From Pricia antarctica (GTDB lineage Bacteria; Bacteroidota; Bacteroidia; Flavobacteriales; Flavobacteriaceae), in NCBI GenBank assembly GCA_011050085.1, contig DRGL01000037.1, positions 1 to 64,000 of the forward strand: DNA of 64,000 bases, in the 5' to 3' direction. Positions 27,161 to 36,131 of the stretch are shown here, in pieces (the stretch's first letter is position 1; each line of letters begins with the position of its first letter). Under the pieces are notes generated by a model, which saw nothing but the letters and a program-made list of their open reading frames with translations, had not been told where the DNA came from and did no database searches. The position numbers were made by a program, and so were the translations under genes.

Positions 27161-27664
27161 ATGAGCAGAGGATTTGTAAAGGAAGATGACCAGGAAGAAG
27201 TGCCATTGGTACCGCCAAGAGCCGATCTGCCCATGGGTGTGACCAATTATGTTACACATAGGGGCTTGGAGGACCTAGAGGACGAAAAGCTACGATTGAT
27301 TGCGGAGCGTGAGGCCTTAAATACAACAAACGAAAGTGAACGCCGCATCGCCTTGAACCATATCAATGCCAAGCTACAACTGCTAAACAATAGAATAGTC
27401 AGTGCGAAAGTCGTGGACGTTAAAAAACAGCCTAAAGATGAAGTGCGTTTTGGTGCTATAATAACCTTAAATATTGGGGCAAAAAAGAAATCTCAGAAGT
27501 ATCAAATTGTTGGCGTAGACGAAGCGGATATTGCCAAAGAAAAAATCTCTTTCGTGTCTCCAATTGCAAAATTATTGACCAATAAAAAAGTAGGGGATAA
27601 AGCAGTTTTAAAGCTTGCCAAAGAGGATAGGATATTTGAGATTATGGCCATCCATTATGAGTAA
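27161..27664 (+). CDS. GreA/GreB family transcript cleavage factor-like protein
   Basis: The 167-residue protein starts MSRGFVKEDDQEE and continues PPRADLPMGVTNYVTHRG, typical of GreB-like proteins found in many Gram-negative genomes. A coiled-coil (about residues 45-80) with acidic and basic residues comes next, then the C-terminal FKBP-like domain (GAIITLNIGAKK, IVGVDEADI, ISFVSPIAKLLTNKKVGD). It probably binds RNA polymerase through the secondary channel. The coiled-coil tip lacks an obvious canonical Asp/Glu pair in the usual position, so cleavage stimulation is not certain. Confidence 0.87.
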   Translation: MSRGFVKEDDQEEVPLVPPRADLPMGVTNYVTHRGLEDLEDEKLRLIAEREALNTTNESERRIALNHINAKLQLLNNRIVSAKVVDVKKQPKDEVRFGAIITLNIGAKKKSQKYQIVGVDEADIAKEKISFVSPIAKLLTNKKVGDKAVLKLAKEDRIFEIMAIHYE

Positions 27665-27971
27665 ACTATTGATAATGGCTCATAAAATTTTGTTCTAGTT
27701 TGCGGCTGTGATGGGAATATAAACATTGATTGTTAAAAAAAGCCTTTCTTTAAAAGCTTACCGTAGTACACTAGGTACGGCAAATATCATATTTTGAACA
27801 AGTAATTGATAAGTTGTTTTCAATTACTAAAGGATTTGAAGTTCGATTTGGTTTATGTTCAGCGATGTAAAACGATTCCAAAAGATGTGCTACGTCATCG
27901 CGTTTAGAGTTTAAAATATAGCGCAAAATTAAATTGGAGAGATATAAGATAATCCAATTTTGACATCTTGG
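27665..27971. other. Intergenic region between convergent genes
   Basis: This 307-bp AT-rich gap separates the GreA/GreB-like gene (plus) from the LytTR gene (minus). AGTAATTGA (27801-27809) and TCAATTACT (27820-27828) form a 9-bp inverted repeat without a T-tract. I see no gene. Confidence 0.55.
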
Positions 27972-28733
27972 TCAAGAACCCAACCAATCTTTAAATTCAC
28001 TAGCCTTGGCTTTACTAACTATAATCCGCTCTTCGCAAACCGGTTTTACGTCAACGATAAGCTTGCCGTTAAAATAGGTTTTAAGGGTCACCACCGCTTC
28101 TTTGCTGATGATGAACTGACGGTTCGCGCGGTAAAAAAGTGCATCATCCAATTCTTCTTCGATATCCTCAAGTTTATCCTCTATAGGAAACGATTTGTTG
28201 TCTATTGAAACTGCTTTGACGATTCCCGTGTCTATCCTGAAATAGGCTATATGTTCCGTTTTCAGGGGAATGAGTTCGTCACGATGGCTTACTAAAAAAG
28301 TGGTTTTGTACTTTTTACGTTTCGTTCCGATCAAATCAAGCAATCCCTTAACTTGACTGTCATCGATTGCCTTTCCCTTATTCTGGGTTTTGAATTGTTG
28401 CAGCGCATCCGCCAGCTCTTCTTTATCAATGGGTTTCAGTAAATAATCAATGCTATTGAATTTAAAGGCTTTTAGTGCATATTGATTATAGGCGGTCGTA
28501 AAAACTACGGGAATATCGATTCTAGCCTGTTCGAAAATCTCGAATGAGATACCGTCGGCAAGATGAATATCCATGAATACCAATTCAGCGGTATGGGGTT
28601 CCGAGAAAAAGGCCACTGATGATTTTACGGAGTCCAAAACCTGTACTACTTCGATATTTGTATCGATAGAATTCAGCAAATAGGTAAGATCTTCACTTGC
28701 TGCAGGTTCATCTTCAATAATCAGTACTTTCAT
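27972..28733 (-). CDS. LytTR family response regulator
   Basis: From the ATG at 28733 the protein is 253 residues and begins MKVLIIEDEPAASEDL, the usual start of a receiver domain. An upstream in-frame ATG at 28784 would add 17 residues not seen in the family, though it has an AAGGG ahead of it. The receiver (about 1-120) has the acidic pocket IIEDE, the phospho-acceptor in ELVFMDIHLADG, Thr in VVFTTAYNQ and Lys in DYLLKPIDK. The C-terminal LytTR DNA-binding domain includes DALFYRANRQFIISKEAV. It follows the sensor kinase gene and should be its partner. Confidence 0.93.
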   Translation of the reverse strand: MKVLIIEDEPAASEDLTYLLNSIDTNIEVVQVLDSVKSSVAFFSEPHTAELVFMDIHLADGISFEIFEQARIDIPVVFTTAYNQYALKAFKFNSIDYLLKPIDKEELADALQQFKTQNKGKAIDDSQVKGLLDLIGTKRKKYKTTFLVSHRDELIPLKTEHIAYFRIDTGIVKAVSIDNKSFPIEDKLEDIEEELDDALFYRANRQFIISKEAVVTLKTYFNGKLIVDVKPVCEERIIVSKAKASEFKDWLGS

Positions 28734-28790
28734 GGTATCACTTTCATTTATGCTTTTAGTCCATATTGGCTTTGGCCGATTCATCCCTTA

Positions 28791-29840
28791 TTAAGCTATG
28801 GGGCCATTTGATTTGTGTATCACGGGCAGCTCAACAACAAAGATATTATTTTCAGTGCGTACCTTGACTTCTTTCTTAAGCAGTAGCACATAGCGCTTTT
28901 TTAGGTTTAATAGCCCATTTTTAGTGCCTTCTTTCAATACCGACCTTGGTTGTATCGGGTTTTCAACAAAAATAGAGTCATTCTTGGAATACATTCGAAC
29001 GGTCAAGGGGTTCTGTGTCGATATTTCATTATGCTTGACGGCATTCTCTACCAGAAGCTGCATTGCCAAAGGTGGAATTTCCAAGTCTAAATAACTATCC
29101 TCGATCCGGACATCTATTGAAAACCGGTCTCGATACCGCGTGCGTATCAAATGTGTATAACTTTCGGTAAACTTAAGTTCTTCCTTTACGCTTACAAGGT
29201 CGCTTTCTCCGCTCTGTAGTATGTAGCGATACATGTGGGATAATTTTTTCACGAACTGTGTGGCTTTTTCGTTTTCACGTATCAACGATGTCAATGAATT
29301 GAGGGAGTTGAACAAAAAATGTGGATCGATCTGGTTTTTTAACGCCATCAGTTCATTCTGCAAACTTTGTTGTTTCAGGTGTTCGTTCTCTATACGGCTC
29401 TCTTGCTTATCGGTCTGCAAACGTAAAATCCTACCTATAAAAAATAGGGCTATTAGAAGATTGACGTATGAAAAGTTTAAAAAACCATTGTCCCTTGCAG
29501 AAATCTCATTTCCAAGAAGAAAGGGATACAAAAATTTGAACAAAATGAGAGCTGCCACTAATATGGTAATGTTGACCAATACTAGAACGGCCATGCGCAT
29601 TCTGGTCGATAGTTTATACTTGGCATAGCCGATATTGGCGTTAAGCTGCAGTATGGACCAAGAAAATAGAAAGAAGAAAATTAGACGATAGATTAAGTCT
29701 AAAAGCCAAACTGACGAAAAGCCAAGGGTTCCATCGCTAATCATTTCATACAAAAAAATGGTTTTTGGAAGTGACGCCAAGACGGCAAGAAGAATGGCTA
29801 TCTTCATAATTGCCGATTGTTTAACTTTCGTTAGTGCCAT
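28791..29840 (-). CDS. LytS-type sensor histidine kinase
   Basis: The 349-residue protein has about four membrane segments in residues 1-155, a coiled linker, and a His_kinase domain with the phosphorylation motif NQIDPHFLFNSLNSL. A short HATPase region has an N-box in LLVENAVKHNE and a G-box in GTKNGLLNLKKRY. Family members of this kind pair with LytTR regulators, and the response regulator gene follows directly. There is no extracellular sensor domain of note, so the signal may be sensed in the membrane. Three 25-bp direct repeats lie upstream of its promoter. Confidence 0.93.
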   Translation of the reverse strand: MALTKVKQSAIMKIAILLAVLASLPKTIFLYEMISDGTLGFSSVWLLDLIYRLIFFFLFSWSILQLNANIGYAKYKLSTRMRMAVLVLVNITILVAALILFKFLYPFLLGNEISARDNGFLNFSYVNLLIALFFIGRILRLQTDKQESRIENEHLKQQSLQNELMALKNQIDPHFLFNSLNSLTSLIRENEKATQFVKKLSHMYRYILQSGESDLVSVKEELKFTESYTHLIRTRYRDRFSIDVRIEDSYLDLEIPPLAMQLLVENAVKHNEISTQNPLTVRMYSKNDSIFVENPIQPRSVLKEGTKNGLLNLKKRYVLLLKKEVKVRTENNIFVVELPVIHKSNGPIA

Positions 29841-29868
29841 ACAAAAAACTTTAGGGGGGAGGATAATT

Positions 29869-29876
29869 CAAATGTA
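29869..29876 (-). promoter_or_regulatory. -7 box of the LytS/LytTR operon
   Basis: The minus strand reads TACATTTG, matching TAnnTTTG, 28 bp before the kinase ATG at 29840. The 25-bp repeats start 25 bp further upstream, where an activator would bind. No clear -33 TTG is seen. Confidence 0.5.
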
Positions 29877-29901
29877 CATTAAATTTCAGGGGATGCACCA
29901 T

Positions 29902-29976
29902 TAGTGTAATGCAGTGGATGATCTACTAGTGTAATGCAGTGGATGATCTACTAGTGTAATACAGTGAATGATCTAC
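29902..29976. repeat. Three 25-bp tandem direct repeats upstream of the LytS/LytTR operon
   Basis: The unit begins tagtgtaatgcagtgg and ends atgatctac. Copies 1 (29902-29926) and 2 (29927-29951) are identical; copy 3 (29952-29976) has two G-to-A changes. They sit between the terminator of the repeat-protein gene and the -7 box of the two-component operon. LytTR regulators are known to bind direct repeats, so this is a candidate regulator binding array. Confidence 0.93.
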
Positions 29977-30016
29977 AAAAAAAAATAGGCTCCCAAATAT
30001 ATTTTGTGAGCCTATT
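29976..30016 (-). terminator. Rho-independent terminator of the repeat-protein gene
   Basis: GAGCCTATT (30008-30016) and AATAGGCTC (29984-29992) form a 9-bp stem with a 15-nt loop. On the minus strand it is followed by a run of T (complement of the A-run at 29977-29985). It lies 21 bp after the stop of the gene at 30038-30451. Confidence 0.88.
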
Positions 30017-30037
30017 CGTTTCGATACGTTCTAGATA

Positions 30038-30451
30038 TTATTTTGAAGCGGCATCGAAATTTTTAGGAAGATACTTCTGAACGTTAAAATCAAGTTCTAC
30101 CTCTTCATCTTCGATGTATTCGACATCGTTCAAATCGATTACCATTCCTTTATAGGCATCAAATCCAATAGGAAGATACTTAGCGGTGTTAAAACCTAAG
30201 TCAACTTCTTGATCATTTTGAACCAATGCAATATCCGATACATCTGTTCCCATTCCTTTATAGGCGTCAAAACCTTCCGGCAGATATTGCGCTGTATCGA
30301 AGTTCAATTCGATATCTTCGGTCGGTTCGATGTAGGTAACATTCTGCATGGCCGAAGCTTCACAGTTGGTCTCGCATTCGGGTTTTCCGGAAAATGACAT
30401 TAATAACGTTACTAAAGCGGTGAGTGATATATATGTTGTTGCTTTTCTCAT
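30038..30451 (-). CDS. Small secreted protein with three internal repeats
   Basis: I do not recognise this 137-residue protein. It has a signal peptide (about residues 1-20; TTYISLTALVTLLMSFSG) and then a Cys-containing segment (KPECETNCEAS). Three repeats of about 36 residues follow. Each has an acidic lead, then ELNFDTAQYLPEGFDAYKGM, or LGFNTAKYLPIGFDAYKGM, or a shortened last copy ELDFNVQKYLPKNFDA. It has its own -7 box and terminator. It lies just upstream of a LytS/LytTR pair transcribed in the same direction, separated by the terminator and a 25-bp repeat array. A structural or binding role in the envelope is possible but unproven. Confidence 0.82.
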   Translation of the reverse strand: MRKATTYISLTALVTLLMSFSGKPECETNCEASAMQNVTYIEPTEDIELNFDTAQYLPEGFDAYKGMGTDVSDIALVQNDQEVDLGFNTAKYLPIGFDAYKGMVIDLNDVEYIEDEEVELDFNVQKYLPKNFDAASK

Positions 30452-30494
30452 GATTATATTTTTATGCTGTTATACTATTATTTGTTTTCTGGTT

Positions 30495-30502
30495 CAAAGA
30501 TA
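30495..30502 (-). promoter_or_regulatory. -7 box of the repeat-protein gene
   Basis: The minus strand reads TATCTTTG, a perfect TAnnTTTG match, 43 bp before the start codon at 30451. Confidence 0.5.
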
Positions 30503-30653
30503 AGGGCAGGTAGTCCGAAAAAGCGGGACTTTTCATGTGAAACGACTACATTTGGGAGTGAAATGACCCAAGTGCTTAGTGAAGTTTTTAGGTATTTTAA
30601 AATCAGCCTTTAAAAGAGCAACAGCTTGCTTTGAGAAGGCTAAAAGGTGATGG

Positions 30654-31361
30654 ATGATAGATAATGCAAATAACAAAAATGTAGAAAATAAAAGCCGATT
30701 ACCCCTATATCTTTCGGTGAGCCTTTTCGGCGTGTTGGTAACTACATACTTTTTAATTCCCGAGGTTGAACGGTTTTTCGACCAGGCGTGGTCAGTATTG
30801 ACCAGCGATGACGAAGTTCGAATTCAGCAATGGGTCAGTGGCTTTGGATGGTTCGGTCCTGTACTTCTAATTTTGGCCATGATTGCGCAAATGTTCTTGT
30901 TGGTAATCCCTTCGATTTTATTGATGGTGGTGACCATTCTGGCCTACGGTTCAATTGCCGGTAGCTTAATCGTTTTCGGTTCCGTTTTTGCCGCTTCTTC
31001 CGTTGGATATTTTATAGGACGATATTTCGGAAACTCCGTGGTTACAGGCATTCTGGGTAAAAAATCGCAGCAAAAAGTGGAAGATTTTATTGATAATTAT
31101 GGTTTTTGGGCCGTTTTCGTGACCCGAATCAATCCGTTTTTGTCCAATGATGCCATTAGTTTTGTGGGCGGTCTTTTGCAAATGGGCTATTGGAAATTCA
31201 TTGGGGCAACTTTAATCGGCATAGCACCTTTGACGATGTATATTGCCATTACCGGTAAAAGTATCGAGAGCTTAAAAACGGGATTGTTTTGGGGTTCTTT
31301 GATTAGCCTGCTGGTATTCGGAATTTATGTTTGGTGGGATAAAAAAGGAAGAAAAAATTAG
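30654..31361 (+). CDS. TVP38/TMEM64 (DedA-like) membrane protein
   Basis: This 235-residue protein has about five to six hydrophobic segments and the SNARE-associated (VTT) domain pattern. The central part includes the conserved FGSVFAASSVGYFIGRYFG and the later VTRINPFLSNDAISFVGG, which carry the Gly/Arg residues typical of the superfamily. Members are thought to move or scramble lipids or ions, but no specific substrate is established. It is transcribed alone, 182 bp before the FMN glutamate-synthase-like gene. Confidence 0.87.
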   Translation: MIDNANNKNVENKSRLPLYLSVSLFGVLVTTYFLIPEVERFFDQAWSVLTSDDEVRIQQWVSGFGWFGPVLLILAMIAQMFLLVIPSILLMVVTILAYGSIAGSLIVFGSVFAASSVGYFIGRYFGNSVVTGILGKKSQQKVEDFIDNYGFWAVFVTRINPFLSNDAISFVGGLLQMGYWKFIGATLIGIAPLTMYIAITGKSIESLKTGLFWGSLISLLVFGIYVWWDKKGRKN

Positions 31362-31404
31362 ACAGGGAAAGGTATTCTGGAGAGCGATAGATGAAATATA
31401 ATTT

Positions 31405-31421
31405 TTTCTAAATTTTAGAAA
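31405..31421. repeat. 17-bp perfect palindrome
   Basis: TTTCTAAA-T-TTTAGAAA is perfectly symmetric. It lies 44 bp after the TVP38 gene and about 120 bp before the next gene. It may be a protein-binding site or a weak hairpin; it has no T-tract in the coding direction. Confidence 0.5.
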
Positions 31422-31495
31422 GTAGGAAACCGTTAAAGCTATTCGTATTAATCCGTTAAAATAATTGAAGTATCCTAAAATAGTTGTCCTATTAT

Positions 31496-31503
31496 TATCT
31501 TTG
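31496..31503 (+). promoter_or_regulatory. -7 box of the FMN glutamate-synthase-like gene
   Basis: TATCTTTG is a perfect TAnnTTTG match, 40 bp before the ATG at 31544. No TTG lies at the ideal -33 spacing. Confidence 0.5.
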
Positions 31504-31543
31504 ACGTAATTGAAGCCGAAATGGGTTTCCGAAACGAAAATTT

Positions 31544-33133
31544 ATGAAAGTCCGTGAGTATTTTATTCTTATTGCTGTCGTATCAACACTTCTTATTGCG
31601 GCGATTGCTTTAGTCTGGCCACCGGTATTATGGTTTTTTGTGGTAATAGGACCTTTAATTCTAATGGGCGTCATTGATATGCTTCAAAAAGAGCATACTA
31701 TCCGACGTAATTTTCCAATTTTAGGGCGGTTTCGATATATGTTGGAATCGATTCGCCCTGAAATACAACAATACTTTGTGGAAACCGATACCGAGGGCCG
31801 GCCTTTAAACCGTATTTTACGATCACTGGTTTACAGGCGCGCTAAAGGCCTGACGGACACAGAGCCTTTCGGCACGCAGATGGACGTCTACCATGCCGGT
31901 TACGAGTGGATGGAACATTCAATGTATGCCAAAAACAATCCCATGGAAATCGGAGAATTTCCGAGGTTGAAAATTGGAGGAAAGGATTGTTTGCAACCGT
32001 ATTCTTCAAGCCTTTTAAATATTTCGGCCATGAGTTTCGGATCATTGAGCGATCGCGCAATCTTAGCCATGAACAAGGGTGCTAAAATGGGGAATTTCGC
32101 GCACAACACTGGCGAGGGTGGTATAAGCGAATACCACTTACGACATGGTGGTGACCTGATTTGGCAAATTGGAACCGGTTACTTTGGCTGTCGTAACGAT
32201 GATGGTACCTTTAATGCGGAAACGTTTCGTGATAATGCGCTTCGGCCAGAGGTCAAAATGATAGAAATTAAACTTTCCCAAGGTGCGAAACCCGGTCACG
32301 GCGGTATCTTGCCGGCAATTAAAAATACAGAGGAAATCTCCAAGGTGCGCCACGTAAAACCGGGTGTAGCGGTTCATTCGCCACCATCCCATTCCGCCTT
32401 TTCCGATCCGATCCAGTTCATGCATTTTATCAAAAAACTACGTGATCTATCGGATGGTAAACCGGTAGGGTTTAAGCTTTGTTTAGGTAGAAAACAGGAA
32501 TTTATGGACTTCTGCGAGGCGATGATCTATACCGAGATACAGCCTGACTTTATTACCGTTGATGGCGGCGAGGGTGGCACTGGCGCCTCTCCCGTCGAGT
32601 TTTCGAACACCATGGGAATGCCGCTACGGGAAGGCTTAATTTTTGTGCACGATACCCTAGTGGGTTTCGGTCTCCGTGAAAATATCAAGGTCATCGTCGC
32701 CGGTAAGATTATATCCGGTTTTCATATCGCCAGGGCCATTGCATTGGGCGCCGATGGTTGTAACAGTGCAAGGGCGATGATGTTGGCGGTAGGGTGTATA
32801 CAGGCATTACAGTGTAATATGAACACCTGCCCGACCGGCGTGGCGACTCAAAACAAGTCGCTCACCAGAGGTTTGGTGGTCGAAGACAAGGCAGTTCGAG
32901 TGAAAAACTTTCAACAGGCTACGGTGCACAGTCTTTTGGAATTGGTGGCTGCGGCTGGTCTAGACACTCCGGGTGAACTAAATCGAAGTCACATCAGCAA
33001 ACGGGTAGGTATGTATAATATTAAAACCTACGATGAAATATATCCCTATATGAAAGAGGGTTCGCTGTTGCAGATCGATAGCATACCGGATAATTACAAG
33101 CGTTATTTTCAGCTTACTCGGATAATGAAATAG
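31544..33133 (+). CDS. FMN-binding glutamate synthase family protein
   Basis: The 529-residue protein has an N-terminal membrane anchor (about two hydrophobic stretches in residues 6-45). The GltS-like FMN barrel follows. Recognisable blocks are LNISAMSFGSLSDRAI, HNTGEGGISEYHL, LSQGAKPGHGGILP, DGGEGGTGASPVEFSNTMG and KVIVAGKIISGFHIARAIALG, and GCIQALQCNMNTCPTGVATQ supplies the 3Fe-4S cysteines. The glutaminase domain of full glutamate synthase is missing. The reaction of this stand-alone class is not firmly established. Confidence 0.92.
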   Translation: MKVREYFILIAVVSTLLIAAIALVWPPVLWFFVVIGPLILMGVIDMLQKEHTIRRNFPILGRFRYMLESIRPEIQQYFVETDTEGRPLNRILRSLVYRRAKGLTDTEPFGTQMDVYHAGYEWMEHSMYAKNNPMEIGEFPRLKIGGKDCLQPYSSSLLNISAMSFGSLSDRAILAMNKGAKMGNFAHNTGEGGISEYHLRHGGDLIWQIGTGYFGCRNDDGTFNAETFRDNALRPEVKMIEIKLSQGAKPGHGGILPAIKNTEEISKVRHVKPGVAVHSPPSHSAFSDPIQFMHFIKKLRDLSDGKPVGFKLCLGRKQEFMDFCEAMIYTEIQPDFITVDGGEGGTGASPVEFSNTMGMPLREGLIFVHDTLVGFGLRENIKVIVAGKIISGFHIARAIALGADGCNSARAMMLAVGCIQALQCNMNTCPTGVATQNKSLTRGLVVEDKAVRVKNFQQATVHSLLELVAAAGLDTPGELNRSHISKRVGMYNIKTYDEIYPYMKEGSLLQIDSIPDNYKRYFQLTRIMK

Positions 33134-33153
33134 ATAGCTGCGGTTATGAACCG

Positions 33154-33161
33154 TATCTTTG
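33154..33161 (+). promoter_or_regulatory. -7 box overlapping the presumed FUSC start
   Basis: TATCTTTG matches TAnnTTTG and overlaps the TTG at 33159, the first possible start of the FUSC gene. If the box is used, translation should begin further downstream, for example at TTG 33180. Confidence 0.4.
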
Positions 33162-35411
33162 TATTTTAATCGTTCGCTGTTGACACTTTTTTCCAAAATA
33201 AAATCAGGAAGTGCGAAAGATCTGCTGCAGTTCTTCAAAAGCACTAGTTTCTCAAAAGCCATTCTGGTAGGTATCGCCATTACCGTACCCATCATTTTTG
33301 GCATATGGTCAGACCGTTTCGAAATAGGATTGGCATTGTGCTTCGGAGCCTTTTGGAGTTCGCCGAGTGATGTCAGCGGTAGTTATCGGCATAAAAAAAA
33401 TGGTATTCTGCTATCTGCTTTTTTAGCGATGGTCGTCAGTTTTATAGGGGGTTATCTACGGTTGTTTAGTCCATTACTACTTGTTCCCGTCCTGGGTATT
33501 CTTGTTTTCGCCATTTCTATCATCGCCGTGTATGGTTTCAGGGCATCGTTGATCAGCTTTTCGGGACTGCTGGCATTGGTATTAAGTTTCGCCCATACCG
33601 TTGAAACGATAGAGGTTTATCAATATGCACTCTTGATAGGGCTGGGCGGACTATGGTATCTCGTATTGTCGACCCTCTTGTACCGGTTGAATCCCAAAGC
33701 GCAGACTGAGGAAATCATGTCTGAGGCTTTTTTGCTTACCGCTGAATACCTCGAAACACGAAGCGAATTATTACGGCCGCTAGTAGACCGAAAAAAATTA
33801 CAATCCGAAATATTGAAATTACAGAGTGCACTCACGGAAAAGCATGAGACACTCAGGGAAATTCTGATCCAGTCAAGAACGCGCTCCGGAAAATCTAATT
33901 ATCAAGGCAAACGCTTATTGGTATTTGTAGAACTTATCGATATTTTAGAAACGGCCATGGCCAATCCGGTCCAGTATGATAAGATGGATGCGCTATTCGA
34001 AGAACATCCCGAGTATGTACAAAGCTTTCAAAACCTGGTTTCTGAAATCGCAAAACAGTTGAAGGGTATCGGCGAGGCGGGACAAGACTCACGAAGATAT
34101 CCATCCAATGCCAAACTTTCAAAATCATTTGAAGTCGTAAGGCGGCAGATCGAAAGTTTTAATGGAGACGAATCCCGTACCGACTATCGACAATATCTCA
34201 TTTTACAGAATTTGTTCGAGTATCAAGAAAAGCAATTTGAAAAACTAAAACAGATAAAATGGTTGCTCGGTAATCCTGATTCCAAGGCCATTGACTTTAT
34301 CGATAGAGATATCTCGAAACGTTTTATCGTACATCAAGATTACGATCCCAAAATCTTATGGCGTAACCTGAGTTTGAAGTCCACCATCTTTAAGCACGCC
34401 CTGCGATTGGCCGTAACCGTAATGATAGGTTATGTTTTAGGTATTCTGTTTGATTTTCAGAACCCCTATTGGATATTATTGACCATTATAGTCATTATGC
34501 GCCCCAGTTACGGCCTTACCAAATCCCGTACTAAAGATCGTATCATCGGCACCTTGGTCGGCGGTGGCATTGCATCTGGATTGGTTTTCATGATTCAAGA
34601 TCCGTATGTCTATGGTGGTTTGGGTATTGCTTCGTTGGTCATCGCCCTTTCCATGGTGCAGAAAAACTATAAGGCTTCAGCTACCTTCATTACCTTGAGC
34701 GTAGTGTTTGTATATGCCATCATTAAGCCTAATGTATTGACGGTAATCCAGTTTCGTATTTTAGATACGTTAATAGGTGCTCTACTATCCTTTTTGGCCC
34801 TGCGTTTTTTATGGCCAGCTTGGAGTTTTTTGGAAATCAGGACTACTGTCGAGAGCAGTATAAAGGCCAATCGGGCTTTTCTAAATTGTATTGCCATTTT
34901 TTACGAAAATAAGGGAAAGGTTTCGACAAATTATAGGATATCCCGTAAAGAAGCTTTTCTGGAAACCTCGAACCTTAGCTCCGCTTTTCAAAGAATGGCA
35001 CAGGAACCAAAATCTAAACAGAAGAATTTAGATAAAATTTACGAACTAGTTGTTCTGAACCATACTTTTTTATCATCCCTGGCATCCTTAAGTACGTATA
35101 TTCAGCAGAATAATACAACCGAAGCTTCTGAATTCTTTACCGATAGTGCTACTAAAATAGCGGATAATTTAGAAAAGGTAGTTGATGCTTTAGGTGATGA
35201 CAAAACAAGATCATTCGACAGTATTACAAAAGAGGGATTGGCATCGACCGAAGTTTCTAAAGTATGGCAGCAAAAGTACGAGCAACATGCCGGTGCAGCC
35301 GAAGCTACTACACGAAATCGTCAAGAGGCACATTTAATTACCGAACAGATGCAATGGTTATTCTCATTGAGCTGTAAAATGTTGAAGTTGTCCACCGAAA
35401 TAGCAATTTAG
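33159..35411 (+). CDS. FUSC family inner membrane protein (YccS/AaeB-like)
   Basis: The 750-residue protein has two sets of about five to six hydrophobic helices (about residues 30-170 and 405-535), each followed by a long soluble helical part. This is the duplicated layout of the FUSC/YccS family, which includes the aromatic acid exporter AaeB. The second set contains the family motif NPYWILLTIIVIMRPSYGLT followed by SRTKDRIIGTLVGG. There is no ATG near the start: TTG 33159 gives the first frame position, and TTG 33180 is an alternative that would sit downstream of a -7 box. It begins 26 bp after the glutamate-synthase-like gene. Substrate unknown. Confidence 0.88.
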   Translation: MYFNRSLLTLFSKIKSGSAKDLLQFFKSTSFSKAILVGIAITVPIIFGIWSDRFEIGLALCFGAFWSSPSDVSGSYRHKKNGILLSAFLAMVVSFIGGYLRLFSPLLLVPVLGILVFAISIIAVYGFRASLISFSGLLALVLSFAHTVETIEVYQYALLIGLGGLWYLVLSTLLYRLNPKAQTEEIMSEAFLLTAEYLETRSELLRPLVDRKKLQSEILKLQSALTEKHETLREILIQSRTRSGKSNYQGKRLLVFVELIDILETAMANPVQYDKMDALFEEHPEYVQSFQNLVSEIAKQLKGIGEAGQDSRRYPSNAKLSKSFEVVRRQIESFNGDESRTDYRQYLILQNLFEYQEKQFEKLKQIKWLLGNPDSKAIDFIDRDISKRFIVHQDYDPKILWRNLSLKSTIFKHALRLAVTVMIGYVLGILFDFQNPYWILLTIIVIMRPSYGLTKSRTKDRIIGTLVGGGIASGLVFMIQDPYVYGGLGIASLVIALSMVQKNYKASATFITLSVVFVYAIIKPNVLTVIQFRILDTLIGALLSFLALRFLWPAWSFLEIRTTVESSIKANRAFLNCIAIFYENKGKVSTNYRISRKEAFLETSNLSSAFQRMAQEPKSKQKNLDKIYELVVLNHTFLSSLASLSTYIQQNNTTEASEFFTDSATKIADNLEKVVDALGDDKTRSFDSITKEGLASTEVSKVWQQKYEQHAGAAEATTRNRQEAHLITEQMQWLFSLSCKMLKLSTEIAI

Positions 35412-35543
35412 ATTTTTGTAGCAGTATCCAACGCTTGGTCATAATTTTAGTTCGGTTGAAGGATAATCTTTAACCGGCATATATCATCGCAATGCTAAGA
35501 AGCGATATAATGCGCCATATTTACTTTTCTTGAGATGGGGTTG

Positions 35544-36131
35544 TCAATTAGACAATAGTCCTTTTACCTGAAGGTGTTGAAGTAGCATAATCGTTTTTCC
35601 ATCTTTTATATCTCCAGATTCTATCATTCCAATAGCTTCGTCAAAGTCTGTTTCTAAAACTTCGATTTCTTCTTGTTCATCGTCCGCGCCACCACCTTCG
35701 CCTATTTTCATGGCTTTGGTATATTCCGCAATGAAGAAATGAACGATTTCTGTTACCGAACTGGGAGACATATAGGCTTCGAAAACCTTCTCAACGGACG
35801 AGATTTTGTATCCGGTTTCCTCTTCCGTTTCACGTATAATACAATTCTCGGCGTCATCTTCGTGTAAAAGTCCAGCGCAAGATTCGATGAGCATTCCTGT
35901 TTCGTTACCATTCAAGTAGGTAGGCATTCTAAATTGTCGGGTAAGAATTACGGTTCGTTTTTCTTTGTTGTATAAAATTATAGTTGCGCCGTTGCCCCGG
36001 TCGTAAGCTTCCCTGCTCTGGGTTTCCCACATACCGTCTTTTTTTAAGTAGTCAAAAGTGATTTTTTTAAGTGTATACCAATTATCGGAAAGTAATTCCG
36101 TCTTGATATTTCGTATTTCGCTATTCGGCAT
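35544..36131 (-). CDS. nudK: GDP-mannose pyrophosphatase NudK-type Nudix hydrolase
   Basis: This 195-residue protein matches E. coli NudK along its whole length by recall. Shared features are [79 protein letters not shown] and [16 protein letters not shown]. The Nudix box ([23 protein letters not shown]) keeps the REnnEEnGY core. It has one residue fewer than the general consensus between the first Gly and the Arg-Glu pair, as in NudK itself. The enzyme should hydrolyse GDP-mannose and similar nucleotide sugars. It overlaps the upstream gene by 11 bp, so both are likely co-expressed. Confidence 0.93.
   Translation of the reverse strand: MPNSEIRNIKTELLSDNWYTLKKITFDYLKKDGMWETQSREAYDRGNGATIILYNKEKRTVILTRQFRMPTYLNGNETGMLIESCAGLLHEDDAENCIIRETEEETGYKISSVEKVFEAYMSPSSVTEIVHFFIAEYTKAMKIGEGGGADDEQEEIEVLETDFDEAIGMIESGDIKDGKTIMLLQHLQVKGLLSN

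Noticed and set aside
29902-29976. CRISPR-like interpretation of the 25-bp repeats
   Set aside because: The copies are strictly tandem with no spacers and no cas genes are nearby.
35470-35520. Possible terminator between FUSC and nudK genes
   Set aside because: The complementary arms around ATCGC/GCGAT are short and interrupted, with no T-tract.
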